Shown: piece after piece, positions 26,509 to 34,401 of the stretch
How the letters are laid out: each line of letters begins with the position of its first letter
Position numbering within the stretch: position 1 is the first letter of the stretch
NCBI GenBank assembly: GCA_009774145.1
Contig: VSND01000013.1
Coordinates: 12,393-76,392 of the forward strand
Length of the DNA stretch: 64,000 nucleotides
Reading direction: 5' to 3'
DNA from: Lachnospiraceae bacterium
Lineage (GTDB): Bacteria; Bacillota; Clostridia; Lachnospirales; Lachnospiraceae
The notes under the pieces: model-generated
The model's database searches: none
What the model was told of the DNA's origin: nothing
What the model saw: only the letters and a program-made list of their open reading frames with translations
Position numbers and translations under genes: made by a program

Positions 26509-27452
26509 TTTTTGATCAAACCTCCAATAAATTCGTCCAGCGCCTGTTCATAAGCTTCCATATCTTTATAATAGCTCTCTGCATGAGCCGCGCCTTCCAC
26601 AATGAGCATCTTCTTCTCTGATGCAATGTTCTCATAGATTTTTTCACACATGCTGCAGGGTACGAAGGTATCGGCAGCTCCATGGATCAGAAGAATCGGC
26701 ACCTCCGCCTTTCTGACCTCTCTGGCAGCGTTGCACTCGTCCAGCCCGTAACCTGCCTTTTTCCTGTTTACCAGGCTGGCAATCTGGATCATGGGAAATG
26801 CCGGCAGATGATACATGGAATGGAGCACATGGGTAAATACCTCTTTGGCGGACGTAAATCCGCAGTCCGACACGATTCCTTTCACCTGCTTCGGCAGCTC
26901 CAGTCCGCTGGCCATCAGTACGGTGGCGCCTCCCATGGAGGTTCCGTGCAGCAGAATCTCCATATCCTCCCCGCATCTGCCGATCAGCCAGTCGATCCAT
27001 CCAAGAGCATCCACCCGGTCCAGGCATCCAAAGCCGATATATTCTCCTTCACTGTCCCCGTGCGACCGCTCGTCCACCAGAAGCATGGAAAATCCCCGCT
27101 TCATATAATAATCGGACAGACCGATATAATCGCTCATTCCCTGACTGGTATAGCCATGAAAGCAGATGACTGTTTTCTTCTGATCCCCTGTGGGAAACCA
27201 GGTGGCATGCAGTTTCAGCCCGTCCTCAGACAGACGGTATACATCCTCATGGGGCTGCTTTAACATGTATTCTCTTCTCGTCTGGATCAGCGGCATATAC
27301 TGCTCCCAGTCCGTTCCGGCCATCTTGATGGTCCGGTCTGTTTTCGCATTGCCGCGTTTCATGGTCCGGCGGTAAAAATAGGCCGAACCGCCTGCCTCCG
27401 CTACGGTCAGAAGTCCAAGAAATACCGCAGCTGCTTTTAACTTTTTTTTCAT
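26505..27452 (-). CDS. Membrane-anchored or exported alpha/beta hydrolase
   Basis: Serine hydrolase of 315 residues. The ATG at 27452 has AGGAGG upstream and gives an N-terminal helix KLKAAAVFLGLLTVAEAGG, which can be an uncleaved anchor or signal. Catalytic motifs are CFHGYTSQG (oxyanion), the nucleophile elbow LLHGTSMGGATVL, an Asp in LLIHGAADTFVP and a His near the end (EGAAHAESYY). This belongs to the family of extended bacterial esterase/peptidase-like hydrolases (YqkD-like). In the operon it could release, trim or take up the product outside the membrane. Confidence 0.85.
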   Translation of the reverse strand: MKKKLKAAAVFLGLLTVAEAGGSAYFYRRTMKRGNAKTDRTIKMAGTDWEQYMPLIQTRREYMLKQPHEDVYRLSEDGLKLHATWFPTGDQKKTVICFHGYTSQGMSDYIGLSDYYMKRGFSMLLVDERSHGDSEGEYIGFGCLDRVDALGWIDWLIGRCGEDMEILLHGTSMGGATVLMASGLELPKQVKGIVSDCGFTSAKEVFTHVLHSMYHLPAFPMIQIASLVNRKKAGYGLDECNAAREVRKAEVPILLIHGAADTFVPCSMCEKIYENIASEKKMLIVEGAAHAESYYKDMEAYEQALDEFIGGLIKK

Positions 27453-27498
27453 AAATTTCGCCTCCTGCTTCAGATTCCGCTTCTGCTCTCGATCCGTT

Positions 27499-27831
27499 TT
27501 AACCTCTGCTGCGCTCCGCCAGTTCTTTAAAGCGCAGTGCCTTGTCAATATTTCCTTCCACCTTCAGCTTCTGAACCGTAAACGCCAGCACCGGATCCAG
27601 TGTACCGTCCGCCAGTTCCCGAAGGGTCTTTGCGCTGCAGATGAACATGGCATCCCGGTCAAAATATTCATAAGGTTCCACAGACAGCTTTCCGTCTTTT
27701 ACTTCCACATAAAAGATACCGGACGCCTCTCCTGTGATGTTGAACTGATAGGCCAGATGCTCCCTGATATCGCTTACATCTGCTTCCATAAATCTTCCCT
27801 TTATCTCCGCAAAAAATTCCGCATACGTCAT
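27499..27831 (-). CDS. SCP2-like sterol/lipid-binding domain protein
   Basis: The 110-residue protein starts at ATG 27831, which follows GGAGGG at seven bases. Its ITGEASGIFYVEVKDGKLSV, FICSAKTLRELADGTLDPVL and KLKVEGNIDKALRFKEL match the SCP2 fold, a small lipid-holding pocket. It is the first gene of the TetR-controlled operon. A lipid carrier fits a pathway whose ligase looks like a fatty-acyl enzyme. It has no signal peptide, so acts in the cytoplasm. Confidence 0.8.
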   Translation of the reverse strand: MTYAEFFAEIKGRFMEADVSDIREHLAYQFNITGEASGIFYVEVKDGKLSVEPYEYFDRDAMFICSAKTLRELADGTLDPVLAFTVQKLKVEGNIDKALRFKELAERSRG

Positions 27832-27867
27832 TTTCTTACCCTCCACAACGTCAGATTTTGTTGTTTT

Positions 27868-27882
27868 TCGACCAATGGTCGA
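27868..27882. promoter_or_regulatory. Operator 1 for the TetR regulator
   Basis: TCGACCAATGGTCGA is a perfect 7-1-7 inverted repeat located between the operon promoter and the SCP2 gene, where a bound repressor would block elongation or starting. Confidence 0.75.
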
Positions 27883-27896
27883 TTTGATTCTCCTGT

Positions 27897-27925
27897 ACTT
27901 TAACATCTTTTCGACCATCGGTCAA
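27897..27925 (-). promoter_or_regulatory. Promoter of the SCP2-hydrolase-condensation-ACP-ligase operon, overlapped by operator 2
   Basis: Minus strand TTGACC, 17 bases, TAAAGT. The -35 box is the end of a second, slightly imperfect operator, TCGACCATCGGTCAA (27911-27925), whose centre is 43 bases from that of operator 1, about four helix turns. Confidence 0.78.
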
Positions 27926-28026
27926 CTGTATTTTATCCAAAAATCCGGACAGAAAAAGAAGTTATCCGTGAAATATGCAAAAAAGGCAGCGGATGTTTCC
28001 GCCCGGATCCGCTTTTTGAAAAAAGA

Positions 28027-28055
28027 TTGTACAGCCGGTCTGATTTGTGTATAAT
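28027..28055 (+). promoter_or_regulatory. Promoter of the tetR-type gene
   Basis: TTGTAC, 17 bases, TATAAT, 27 bases before the start codon. No operator overlaps it, so tight autoregulation is not evident. Confidence 0.75.
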
Positions 28056-28081
28056 AAGATGAAACAGAAAGGTGGTCCCTT

Positions 28082-28696
28082 ATGCCAGACGATACAAAAT
28101 ATACAAAAATCCTGGATGCGCTCCAGACACTGCTGGAGGCAAAAGACATACAGCATATCTCTGTCAGCGAGATCGCCCGCGCTGCAGACATGGGAAAAGG
28201 AAGTCTCTATTATTACTTTCCCTCCAAAGAAGCCATCTTCGAAGCGCTGGTAGAGAGGGACTATGCGGCGCCGCTGGAGACTGCCAAGAACCTGGCTTCC
28301 AGAACCGATGTCTCACCGTTCACCCGCATGGCCATGATCTTCCAGGCGTGCCGCAACTCTTCCGCACAGTTCCGTTCCCGCAGGAATACTCCGGCCTCTG
28401 CCAGCGCGCCGGAGCAGGCATTTATCCACCAGAAGTACCTGACTTATCTGATCACGGAACTGAAGCCGGTACTGACCGAGATTATCCGCCAGGGTATTGC
28501 TGCCGGCGAGATCCGTTTTGAACGCCCTGCCGCTCTGGCAGAGATCGTGCTCATCGTCCTGGCTGTCAAACTGGACAATACGCTGGTGCCTTCCGCACCG
28601 AAAGAAACCGAAGACACGATCCTGGGGCTTATATCTCTTCTGGAAAAAGGAACGGAAAATCCGGCGGCTTCGCTGAATTTCCTGCGGACGATCTGA
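28082..28696 (+). CDS. TetR-family regulator of the carrier-protein operon
   Basis: The 204-residue protein has the TetR helix-turn-helix at about 25-55: HISVSEIARAADMGKGSLYY and YFPSKEAIFEALVERD. The rest is an all-helical ligand domain of usual size. It is divergent from the SCP2-hydrolase-condensation-ACP-ligase operon; two matching inverted repeats in front of that operon are the probable binding sites. The inducer may be the pathway product or a lipid. It ends at a hairpin terminator. Confidence 0.9.
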   Translation: MPDDTKYTKILDALQTLLEAKDIQHISVSEIARAADMGKGSLYYYFPSKEAIFEALVERDYAAPLETAKNLASRTDVSPFTRMAMIFQACRNSSAQFRSRRNTPASASAPEQAFIHQKYLTYLITELKPVLTEIIRQGIAAGEIRFERPAALAEIVLIVLAVKLDNTLVPSAPKETEDTILGLISLLEKGTENPAASLNFLRTI

Positions 28697-28732
28697 ACGC
28701 CTTTCCTGTCCATACAGTATTCCATAAGAAAA

Positions 28733-28770
28733 CAGGGCAGCAGATACATTTCCGTGTACCTGTTGCCCTG
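28733..28770. terminator. Two-way terminator between tetR and the DUF1848 gene
   Basis: CAGGGCAGCAG pairs with CTGTTGCCCTG, extended by TACA/TGTA near the loop; an A-run and T-rich tail flank it. Confidence 0.7.
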
Positions 28771-28782
28771 ACTTCTTTTCTG

Positions 28783-29724
28783 TCACTGCTCAAAAAGACG
28801 GAGCTGAAAATCCTTCAGCCGTTTTCCTTTTCTTATTGTAATTTTATCATCCGGACAAAGCTCTGAGCACAGCAGCTCTGCGTCTGCCCGATATCGCTTT
28901 ACCTGTTCCTTCACTTTTTCATCGCTGAAATTTGCATAACAGTATTTACAGCCGTTCAGGCAGGTGTGATAGGTTCCCACGTCTGTACTTTCCAGACATC
29001 CGCATCCCGGCCTCTGATTCCGGTCCTTTTCTCCGGTCAGTCTGCAGCCTGAGATTCTTTCGATCAGTCTTTTGTCAATACAGCATCCATGATGTATCCC
29101 CAGGCTCTGAAGATCGATCTTTTCCGCACAGGTTTCCACAGTCAGCCGGCAGCCTGATGCGATCCGGACCATTCTTCCTGCAAGCTCCGTCATTTCGGCA
29201 TCCGTCATTTCACGCATATGAAGCTTTTTTGCATTGTGCTGTATCTTCCGGTACAGATCCAGAAAACTTATCACCACCTTTTCTGTATAACCGGTAAGGC
29301 TTTCTGCAATTGCCTCAAAGGCTTTTAAATGATATTCCATGGTATAGCGTTCGTTCAGAAAAATCGGGTCATAGCGCCATATCACCCGCTCTTTTCCGAT
29401 CTTTTCGGACAGACTGCGAAATGCGGGAATCAGTTCTTTTCTTTTATCCGGAAGATTCGGTTCCAGATCTTTTCCATAACCGGTAAGCGTAAACTGAAAA
29501 TAATAAGTATAATCTTTGAGACGGTCCAGATGTGTCAGCATGCCGGAAGGATTTTTCGTCCAGAATACGATGCAGTCCACGGCGTCCGGCGACAGGTCGA
29601 TCCTGCTGACCTGATGCGGATTCATGGGATTTCGCACATACAAAAATCCTTCCTGAATCCGATTCAGAAACCATTCGGAATAATAATTGGGAATATCTGT
29701 TCTTCTGCTTGCGCTCAATATCAT
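28783..29724 (-). CDS. DUF1848 family protein
   Basis: Uncharacterised but widespread anaerobe protein, 313 residues, ATG at 29724 seven bases after GAGGAGG. It opens MILSASRRTDIPNYYSEW, the conserved start of the family, followed by DAVDCIVFWTKNPSGM. The C-terminal half has many cysteines, including CGCLESTDVGTYHTCLNGC and KYCYANF, which resemble an iron-sulfur site; the fold is thought to be related to radical SAM barrels. No substrate is known and the neighbours do not help. Confidence 0.85.
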   Translation of the reverse strand: MILSASRRTDIPNYYSEWFLNRIQEGFLYVRNPMNPHQVSRIDLSPDAVDCIVFWTKNPSGMLTHLDRLKDYTYYFQFTLTGYGKDLEPNLPDKRKELIPAFRSLSEKIGKERVIWRYDPIFLNERYTMEYHLKAFEAIAESLTGYTEKVVISFLDLYRKIQHNAKKLHMREMTDAEMTELAGRMVRIASGCRLTVETCAEKIDLQSLGIHHGCCIDKRLIERISGCRLTGEKDRNQRPGCGCLESTDVGTYHTCLNGCKYCYANFSDEKVKEQVKRYRADAELLCSELCPDDKITIRKGKRLKDFQLRLFEQ

Positions 29725-29749
29725 CAGCAAACCTCCTCTGGCGCCATGT

Positions 29750-30472
29750 TTATTCTCCAGGATCCAGAAGTCTCTTCAGCAGATAATCCCGGCTGTTGAT
29801 AAACATCTCCGTTACCTGATAGCTGTCGGTTTCCTCATAACTGCACCGGTGTACCGGACCGTCGTCAAAGGTCCAGATATCCGCATCCGGAATTCCAAGA
29901 AGAATTGGTGAATGCGTGACAATGATAAACTGTGACTCCTGTCTGGCGCATTCACAGATCTCCATCAGAAGCGTCAGCTGTCGCTGGGGAGACAGCGCCG
30001 CTTCCGGCTCGTCCAGCAAGTACAGGCCATCCGGCTTCAGGTGTCTCTGGGCGATGGCAAGGAAGCTCTCTCCATGAGATTTCTCATGATACCTCTCCGA
30101 TGGATGGCGGGCGTCCGCATAATCCATCTCCATGGTTGCCACATTATAGAAGCTTTCCGCCCGGAGGAAATACCCCCACCCGGCTTTGCGGAATCCTCGG
30201 ATAAGCCGGATCGCATCATACAGTTCCGAATGCGAATCATAGGTGGAAAATCGGTAGTTTTTCGTTCCGCCTTCCGGATTGAAGCCCTCTGCTATGGCAA
30301 TTGCTTCCAGAAGCGTAGACTTTCCGCTTCCATTTTCCCCCACAAAAAAAGTAATGGGACTGGTAAATACCATCTGCCTCATCCCGCGGATGGCCGGGAT
30401 CTCTCTTAAATAGCTGTCCCGTCCAACCCGGTCCCAGTTAATGGATATACTTTGAATAAACTGACGATTCAT
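29750..30472 (-). CDS. AAA family ATPase (SMC/RecF-like head)
   Basis: A 240-residue ATPase, start ATG 30472 (MNRQFIQSISINWDRVG). Walker A is FVGENGSGKSTLLEAI, the signature-like part is KSHGESFLAI, and Walker B is LYLLDEPEAALSPQRQL with the switch IIVTHSPILLGIPDA. There is no long coiled coil, so it is the short type predicted as an ATPase of an ABC/SMC-like head. It is close to DUF1848 in the same direction, but no partner effector is seen. Confidence 0.85.
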   Translation of the reverse strand: MNRQFIQSISINWDRVGRDSYLREIPAIRGMRQMVFTSPITFFVGENGSGKSTLLEAIAIAEGFNPEGGTKNYRFSTYDSHSELYDAIRLIRGFRKAGWGYFLRAESFYNVATMEMDYADARHPSERYHEKSHGESFLAIAQRHLKPDGLYLLDEPEAALSPQRQLTLLMEICECARQESQFIIVTHSPILLGIPDADIWTFDDGPVHRCSYEETDSYQVTEMFINSRDYLLKRLLDPGE

Positions 30473-30672
30473 GCTGTCTCTTCGTACCTCTTTCCATGCA
30501 GTTTCGAAATTTCCTCCAGAGAACAGCAGATGCGCTCTGGATTTCATGGATTTTTTATTTCCATCCGCTCTTATTGATAAAAAGTATTTTATTTCCAGAA
30601 AAACGGTCGATATATTATAAAAGGAGTTCACAAAATTTTCACACATTTCCCGGAAGGAAAGGAGGGATATTC

Positions 30673-31386
30673 ATGAAAGTTACATCAAACAACTGGCAGA
30701 CAAATACAGAGACTGTCCGCAGTTTCCTGAATCGGAAGGAAGATTCTGAAAAAGCTGCAGAAGAGTCCATGCTTCCTGATACCGATATCCTCGACCGTAC
30801 TGCAGAAGCCCTTGACAGTCTGAAATCCGAAGGCAACGATTCCGATTATCGTATGAAAGGCTCTGCTCCGAAGGATTCTGTCGGACAGCTGGCTGCGGAA
30901 CTGGCCAGAGCAGAGACAAGGCTCGATGTCCAGCAGGTGATGTCCAAGGCGATGAAAGCTCTGGCAAATCTGAAAATGTCTGCTTATGTCTGTGAAGGAG
31001 CGGATGCCAAAAAAGCCCGTCAGATGATCAAACGCATGGAAAAGCTGATCAAGCGCATTCAGAAAAAGATGAAACATCTGAACAAGGAAGAGCAGATGAC
31101 AAACGACCAGAAACGGGCGGAAAAACAGCAGCAGGAACAAAAGGCGAAGCAAATCCGCGAAGAACTGCGCACCAGACGGAACAGACGCCGCCGGGATGAG
31201 CGGGAATACGCCATGAAGGAACTGAACGAAGATAATAAATCCCAGTCCGTCGAACTTATGAATTCCGTGATGGCAGGCATGCATGCAGCTGCCGGATCTC
31301 CGGATCTGTCCGCTCTGGCAGCTGCAGGCGGTGCGGATCTGTCCGCAGCGCCGGGCGATATGGGCTCCATTGATATCACTGTCTGA
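30673..31386 (+). CDS. Coiled-coil protein of unknown function
   Basis: Not recognised. The 237-residue chain starts at an ATG six bases after GGAGGG. It is highly charged; residues about 85-190 form a long helical coiled coil with basic patches (KRMEKLIKRIQKKMKH, RTRRNRRRRDEREYAMK). The tail is small and Ala/Gly-rich (SALAAAGGADLSAAPGD). There are no membrane segments or signal peptide. A two-way hairpin ends it. The basic coil suggests binding to nucleic acid or acidic surfaces, but this is a guess. Confidence 0.7.
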   Translation: MKVTSNNWQTNTETVRSFLNRKEDSEKAAEESMLPDTDILDRTAEALDSLKSEGNDSDYRMKGSAPKDSVGQLAAELARAETRLDVQQVMSKAMKALANLKMSAYVCEGADAKKARQMIKRMEKLIKRIQKKMKHLNKEEQMTNDQKRAEKQQQEQKAKQIREELRTRRNRRRRDEREYAMKELNEDNKSQSVELMNSVMAGMHAAAGSPDLSALAAAGGADLSAAPGDMGSIDITV

Positions 31387-31410
31387 AATCAGAACCTGGT
31401 ATGTCAGAAG

Positions 31411-31453
31411 CAGGGAATGCGTCCTTTCTCTTATGGAAGCACTCCCTGTTTTT
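31411..31453. terminator. Terminator after the coiled-coil gene
   Basis: CAGGGAATGC pairs with GCACTCCCTG across an 18-base loop and is followed by TTTTTCTGTTTTT on the plus strand. Confidence 0.65.
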
Positions 31454-31520
31454 CTGTTTTTCGGCCGGTTCTGTGCAGTTCTCCTGCTCTTCTCCTGTTT
31501 CACCGAAAGAAGAAAACTGT

Positions 31521-32096
31521 TTAATGGAAAACGATCTCCCCGGTTTCCTCATTCATGCGCTCAATCACTGCCAGAGACTCTACCCGATAGCCTTTTTCCC
31601 GCAGCAGCCTGCCGCCCGCCTGCTGCCCCTTCTCTATGACAATCCCGATGCCTTCCACAACTGCACCGGCGCTTTCGATCAGATCAATCAGCCCGTTGAC
31701 CGCACAGCCGTTTGCCAGAAAATCGTCAAGAATCAGAACATGGTCCTCCGGTCCCAGGTATTTCTTTGAAACAATCACATCATACACTCTCTTATGGGTA
31801 AACGATTCAATCTTTGTACTGTATACCTCTCCATCCAGATTGATGCTCTGCGCTTTTTTTGCAAATACCACCGGTACCTGAAAATACTGCGCCGCAATAC
31901 AGGCGATCCCGATTCCGGACGCTTCAATCGTCAGTATCTTGTTGACGGGCCTGTCTGCAAAAATTCTCCGGAATTCTTTTCCCATCTCATTAAACAGTTC
32001 CATATCCATCTGATGATTCAGAAAGCTGTCCACCTTCAGGACATTCCCTGCTTTTACAATACCGTCCTTCTGTATCCTTTTCTCTAAAAGTTCCAT
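31521..32096 (-). CDS. xpt: Xanthine phosphoribosyltransferase
   Basis: Salvages xanthine to XMP with PRPP. The 191 residues have the usual length. The PRPP loop is VLILDDFLANGCAVNGLID, the start MELLEKRIQKDGIVKAGNVL is typical, and ASGIGIACIAAQYFQVPVVF completes the type I PRTase core. The ATG at 32096 is chosen over an upstream one because the homologous N-terminus begins there. No purine riboswitch is visible upstream. A small membrane protein gene precedes it by 38 bases. Confidence 0.95.
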   Translation of the reverse strand: MELLEKRIQKDGIVKAGNVLKVDSFLNHQMDMELFNEMGKEFRRIFADRPVNKILTIEASGIGIACIAAQYFQVPVVFAKKAQSINLDGEVYSTKIESFTHKRVYDVIVSKKYLGPEDHVLILDDFLANGCAVNGLIDLIESAGAVVEGIGIVIEKGQQAGGRLLREKGYRVESLAVIERMNEETGEIVFH

Positions 32097-32134
32097 CGTC
32101 CATCCGCCCTCTTTCGTGTATTTCCCATATTTTA

Positions 32135-32410
32135 TCATTCAACCGGCCATTCGTAAAGTCCAAGTTCTGAAAGCTGTACAGAGATATCCTCCTCCGTCAC
32201 TGCTTCCACGATCTGCTGTGCCGTCATTTGGCCGAAACTGTTCCCGGTCATGCTCATCCATGCAAAGCCGGCAAACAGAAACAGGCTGATGGTAAATTTC
32301 AGTTTAAAAAAGGTAAATGCCATTGGAGGCACTTCTTCCGACGGTCCCATATACGCCGGTGGCTGATTTCCATAACGCTCTTTTAACAGCTGTTCCCGGT
32401 AAGCGCCCAT
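32135..32410 (-). CDS. Small membrane protein of unknown function
   Basis: A 91-residue protein starting MGAYREQLLKERYGNQPPAY. One membrane helix lies at about 37-56 (KFTISLFLFAGFAWMSM). The outer or C-terminal part is short and acidic. An AGGAGCGG ribosome site supports the start. It stands between hisIE and xpt on the same strand. I do not recognise the family; the codon use looks like that of its neighbours. Confidence 0.7.
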   Translation of the reverse strand: MGAYREQLLKERYGNQPPAYMGPSEEVPPMAFTFFKLKFTISLFLFAGFAWMSMTGNSFGQMTAQQIVEAVTEEDISVQLSELGLYEWPVE

Positions 32411-32502
32411 CCAGTCCGCTCCTTTTCCTGTCCCTTTGCTAAGAGTCTATGAGCTTTTTTCAGGAATATGTCTCTTTCCTGTCGGTTGACGGTTCCTGTC
32501 TC

Positions 32503-33744
32503 TTACCGGTTCGCCAACTCTTCCGTCACATCCTCCCAGGTCACGCCGCGTTCCGCCATCAGTACCATGGCATGATAGAGAAGGTCCGAAAGTTCGTATT
32601 TGATCTCCTCCGGATCCGGATTCTTGGCAGCGATCACCAGCTCGGTCGCTTCCTCTCCCACTTTTTTCAGGATCTTGTCGATGCCCTTGTCAAACAGATA
32701 GTTGGTGTAGGAGCCTTCCTTCGGATGCAGCTTCCGGTCCAGAATGACGCCATAGACATGCTCAAAGACCTTCAGCGGACTGGTCTCGTTATAATCCTTT
32801 TTCACCATATCCCGGTAGAAGCAGGTCCGGTTGCCCGTATGGCATGCCGCTCCCACCTGGCTGACCTTTGCCAGAATCGTGTCATTGTCGCAGTCGATGG
32901 ACAGAGATTTTACATACTGAAAATGACCGCTGGTCATTCCTTTTGTCCACAGTTCCTCCCGGCTGCGGCTCCAGTAGGTCATCCGTCCGGTCTCCAGCGT
33001 CCGGTTAAATGCTTCTTCATTCATATAGGCAAGCATCAGCACCTCAAAGGTCTTATAGTCCTGCACAACGACCGGCAGCAGTCCATCCGCTCCCGGCGAC
33101 AGGTCCTCCCATGCAAAGCTGCTTTCCAGCATATGCATGCGCAGTCCCCTTGCAGCCGCTTTCTGCTTCAGCCTCTGAAAATCCGCCTTTTCCGTGGAAA
33201 AATATGCGGCAGCAATTCCGGTCACCCATTTATTGGAAAGCACTTCAATCACTGCATCATCCGATGCCGCCGGACTGACACTGATCACCGGAAGCGCTCC
33301 CCGGTAGGGACACTGGCTGTCCGAACCGGACCAGAGCAGAAGGCTGCCCCACTCTTCCATGGCACGGGTGATCTGTGATTCATCCGAGATGCTGAAGCCG
33401 ATCTTTTCCCTTCCGAAACGCTTTGCCGCCTCTTCTGCCATCTCCACATTGCTTTCCCTGCCGAAATTCAGCACCGCCCGGCTGCAGCCCGCATAGAGGA
33501 TTTTCTTCACGTCCTCCACTCTCCGGATATGTCCGCTCGCATAGACCGGAATCTCTGCCGTCCTGCAGATTCCCTTCATCACATGAAGATTATTCTCATG
33601 CGCCTCGTCCGTATCGGACAGATCGATGATCAGAATGCTGTCCGCGCCGTTGTCGCTGTAATATTTTGCCAGTTTCACGCTGTCCTGTCCGTTCACTGTC
33701 CCGTTTCTCAGGGGCATGACCGGAATCAGATATTTTTTCTTCAT
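32503..33744 (-). CDS. hisI: HisIE (PRA-cyclohydrolase/PRA-pyrophosphatase) with an N-terminal HisA/HisF-like domain
   Basis: Three parts in 413 residues. Residues 1 to about 205 resemble the HisA/HisF barrel (LIPVMPLRNGTVNGQDSVKL, ADSILIIDLSDTDEAHENN). Residues about 215-305 are HisI: DYKTFEVLMLAYMNEEAF, with zinc ligands in SIDCDNDT and GAACHTGNRTCF. Residues about 320-410 are HisE: KVGEEATELVIAAKN and YELSDLLYHAMVLM. It carries out steps 2 and 3 of histidine synthesis. The barrel part lacks the full HisA length and may be structural or degenerate. It is last in hisZ-G-D-B-IE. Confidence 0.93.
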   Translation of the reverse strand: MKKKYLIPVMPLRNGTVNGQDSVKLAKYYSDNGADSILIIDLSDTDEAHENNLHVMKGICRTAEIPVYASGHIRRVEDVKKILYAGCSRAVLNFGRESNVEMAEEAAKRFGREKIGFSISDESQITRAMEEWGSLLLWSGSDSQCPYRGALPVISVSPAASDDAVIEVLSNKWVTGIAAAYFSTEKADFQRLKQKAAARGLRMHMLESSFAWEDLSPGADGLLPVVVQDYKTFEVLMLAYMNEEAFNRTLETGRMTYWSRSREELWTKGMTSGHFQYVKSLSIDCDNDTILAKVSQVGAACHTGNRTCFYRDMVKKDYNETSPLKVFEHVYGVILDRKLHPKEGSYTNYLFDKGIDKILKKVGEEATELVIAAKNPDPEEIKYELSDLLYHAMVLMAERGVTWEDVTEELANR

Positions 33745-33746
33745 TT

Positions 33747-34334
33747 TTATAAACTGCCTTTCGTTGATAATACGTCTGTGATCCGCCCGTCATAAGCCAC
33801 TGCCGCATCCAGCGCTTTGGCAAATGCCTTGAACATCGCTTCACAGATATGGTGATTGTTGCTGCCGGACAACACTTTAAAATGCAGATTCATCTGCGCG
33901 CTGTAAGAAACGGCATAGAAAAATTCCTTCACCATCTCCGTATCCATGTCGCCGACTCTGGGAACCGTAAACTGTGCATCCGACACATAATAAGGCCTTC
34001 CGGACAGATCAACGGCGCACAGCACCAGCGCCTCATCCATGGGAAGAATACAGCTTCCGTATCTTCTGATCCCCTTCTTGTCGCCGACCGCTTCCCGGAT
34101 CGCATTTCCCAGCACGATTCCCGTGTCTTCCACTGTATGATGGCAGTCCACCTCCAGATCTCCATTCACATGGATCTTCAGATCAAAAAAACCATGACGT
34201 GCAAATCCGTCCAGCATATGGTCAAAAAATCCGATTCCTGTATGCAGTTCGGTATCTCCGCTGCCGTCCAGCTCAAGCTGAATCTGAATCTTTGTCTCCT
34301 TCGTGTTACGTTCTGCTACTGATATTCTGCTCAT
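33747..34334 (-). CDS. hisB: Imidazoleglycerol-phosphate dehydratase
   Basis: Removes water from imidazole glycerol phosphate (histidine step 6). The 195 residues show the two metal-binding repeats GFFDHMLDGFARHG and DCHHTVEDTGIVLG, and the later NLHFKVLSGSNNHHICEAMF. The start, MSRISVAERNTKETKI, is the usual one. The gene ends two bases before hisIE begins, so they are coupled. It is the monofunctional type without the phosphatase domain. Confidence 0.97.
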   Translation of the reverse strand: MSRISVAERNTKETKIQIQLELDGSGDTELHTGIGFFDHMLDGFARHGFFDLKIHVNGDLEVDCHHTVEDTGIVLGNAIREAVGDKKGIRRYGSCILPMDEALVLCAVDLSGRPYYVSDAQFTVPRVGDMDTEMVKEFFYAVSYSAQMNLHFKVLSGSNNHHICEAMFKAFAKALDAAVAYDGRITDVLSTKGSL

Positions 34335-34401
34335 CTTTCTTCTCCTGTCATCATTTCCATATTCCCGAATCCGCCTGCCTGCAGCTTTGGATCATGCGGA
34401 T

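Noticed and set aside
25093..26553. 486-codon plus-strand open frame opposite the condensation-domain gene
   Set aside because: The minus-strand frame has HxxxD and an operon context; the plus frame is its shadow.
32097..32502. Purine riboswitch upstream of xpt
   Set aside because: A protein gene fills most of the space and the rest lacks the paired loops of a purine aptamer.
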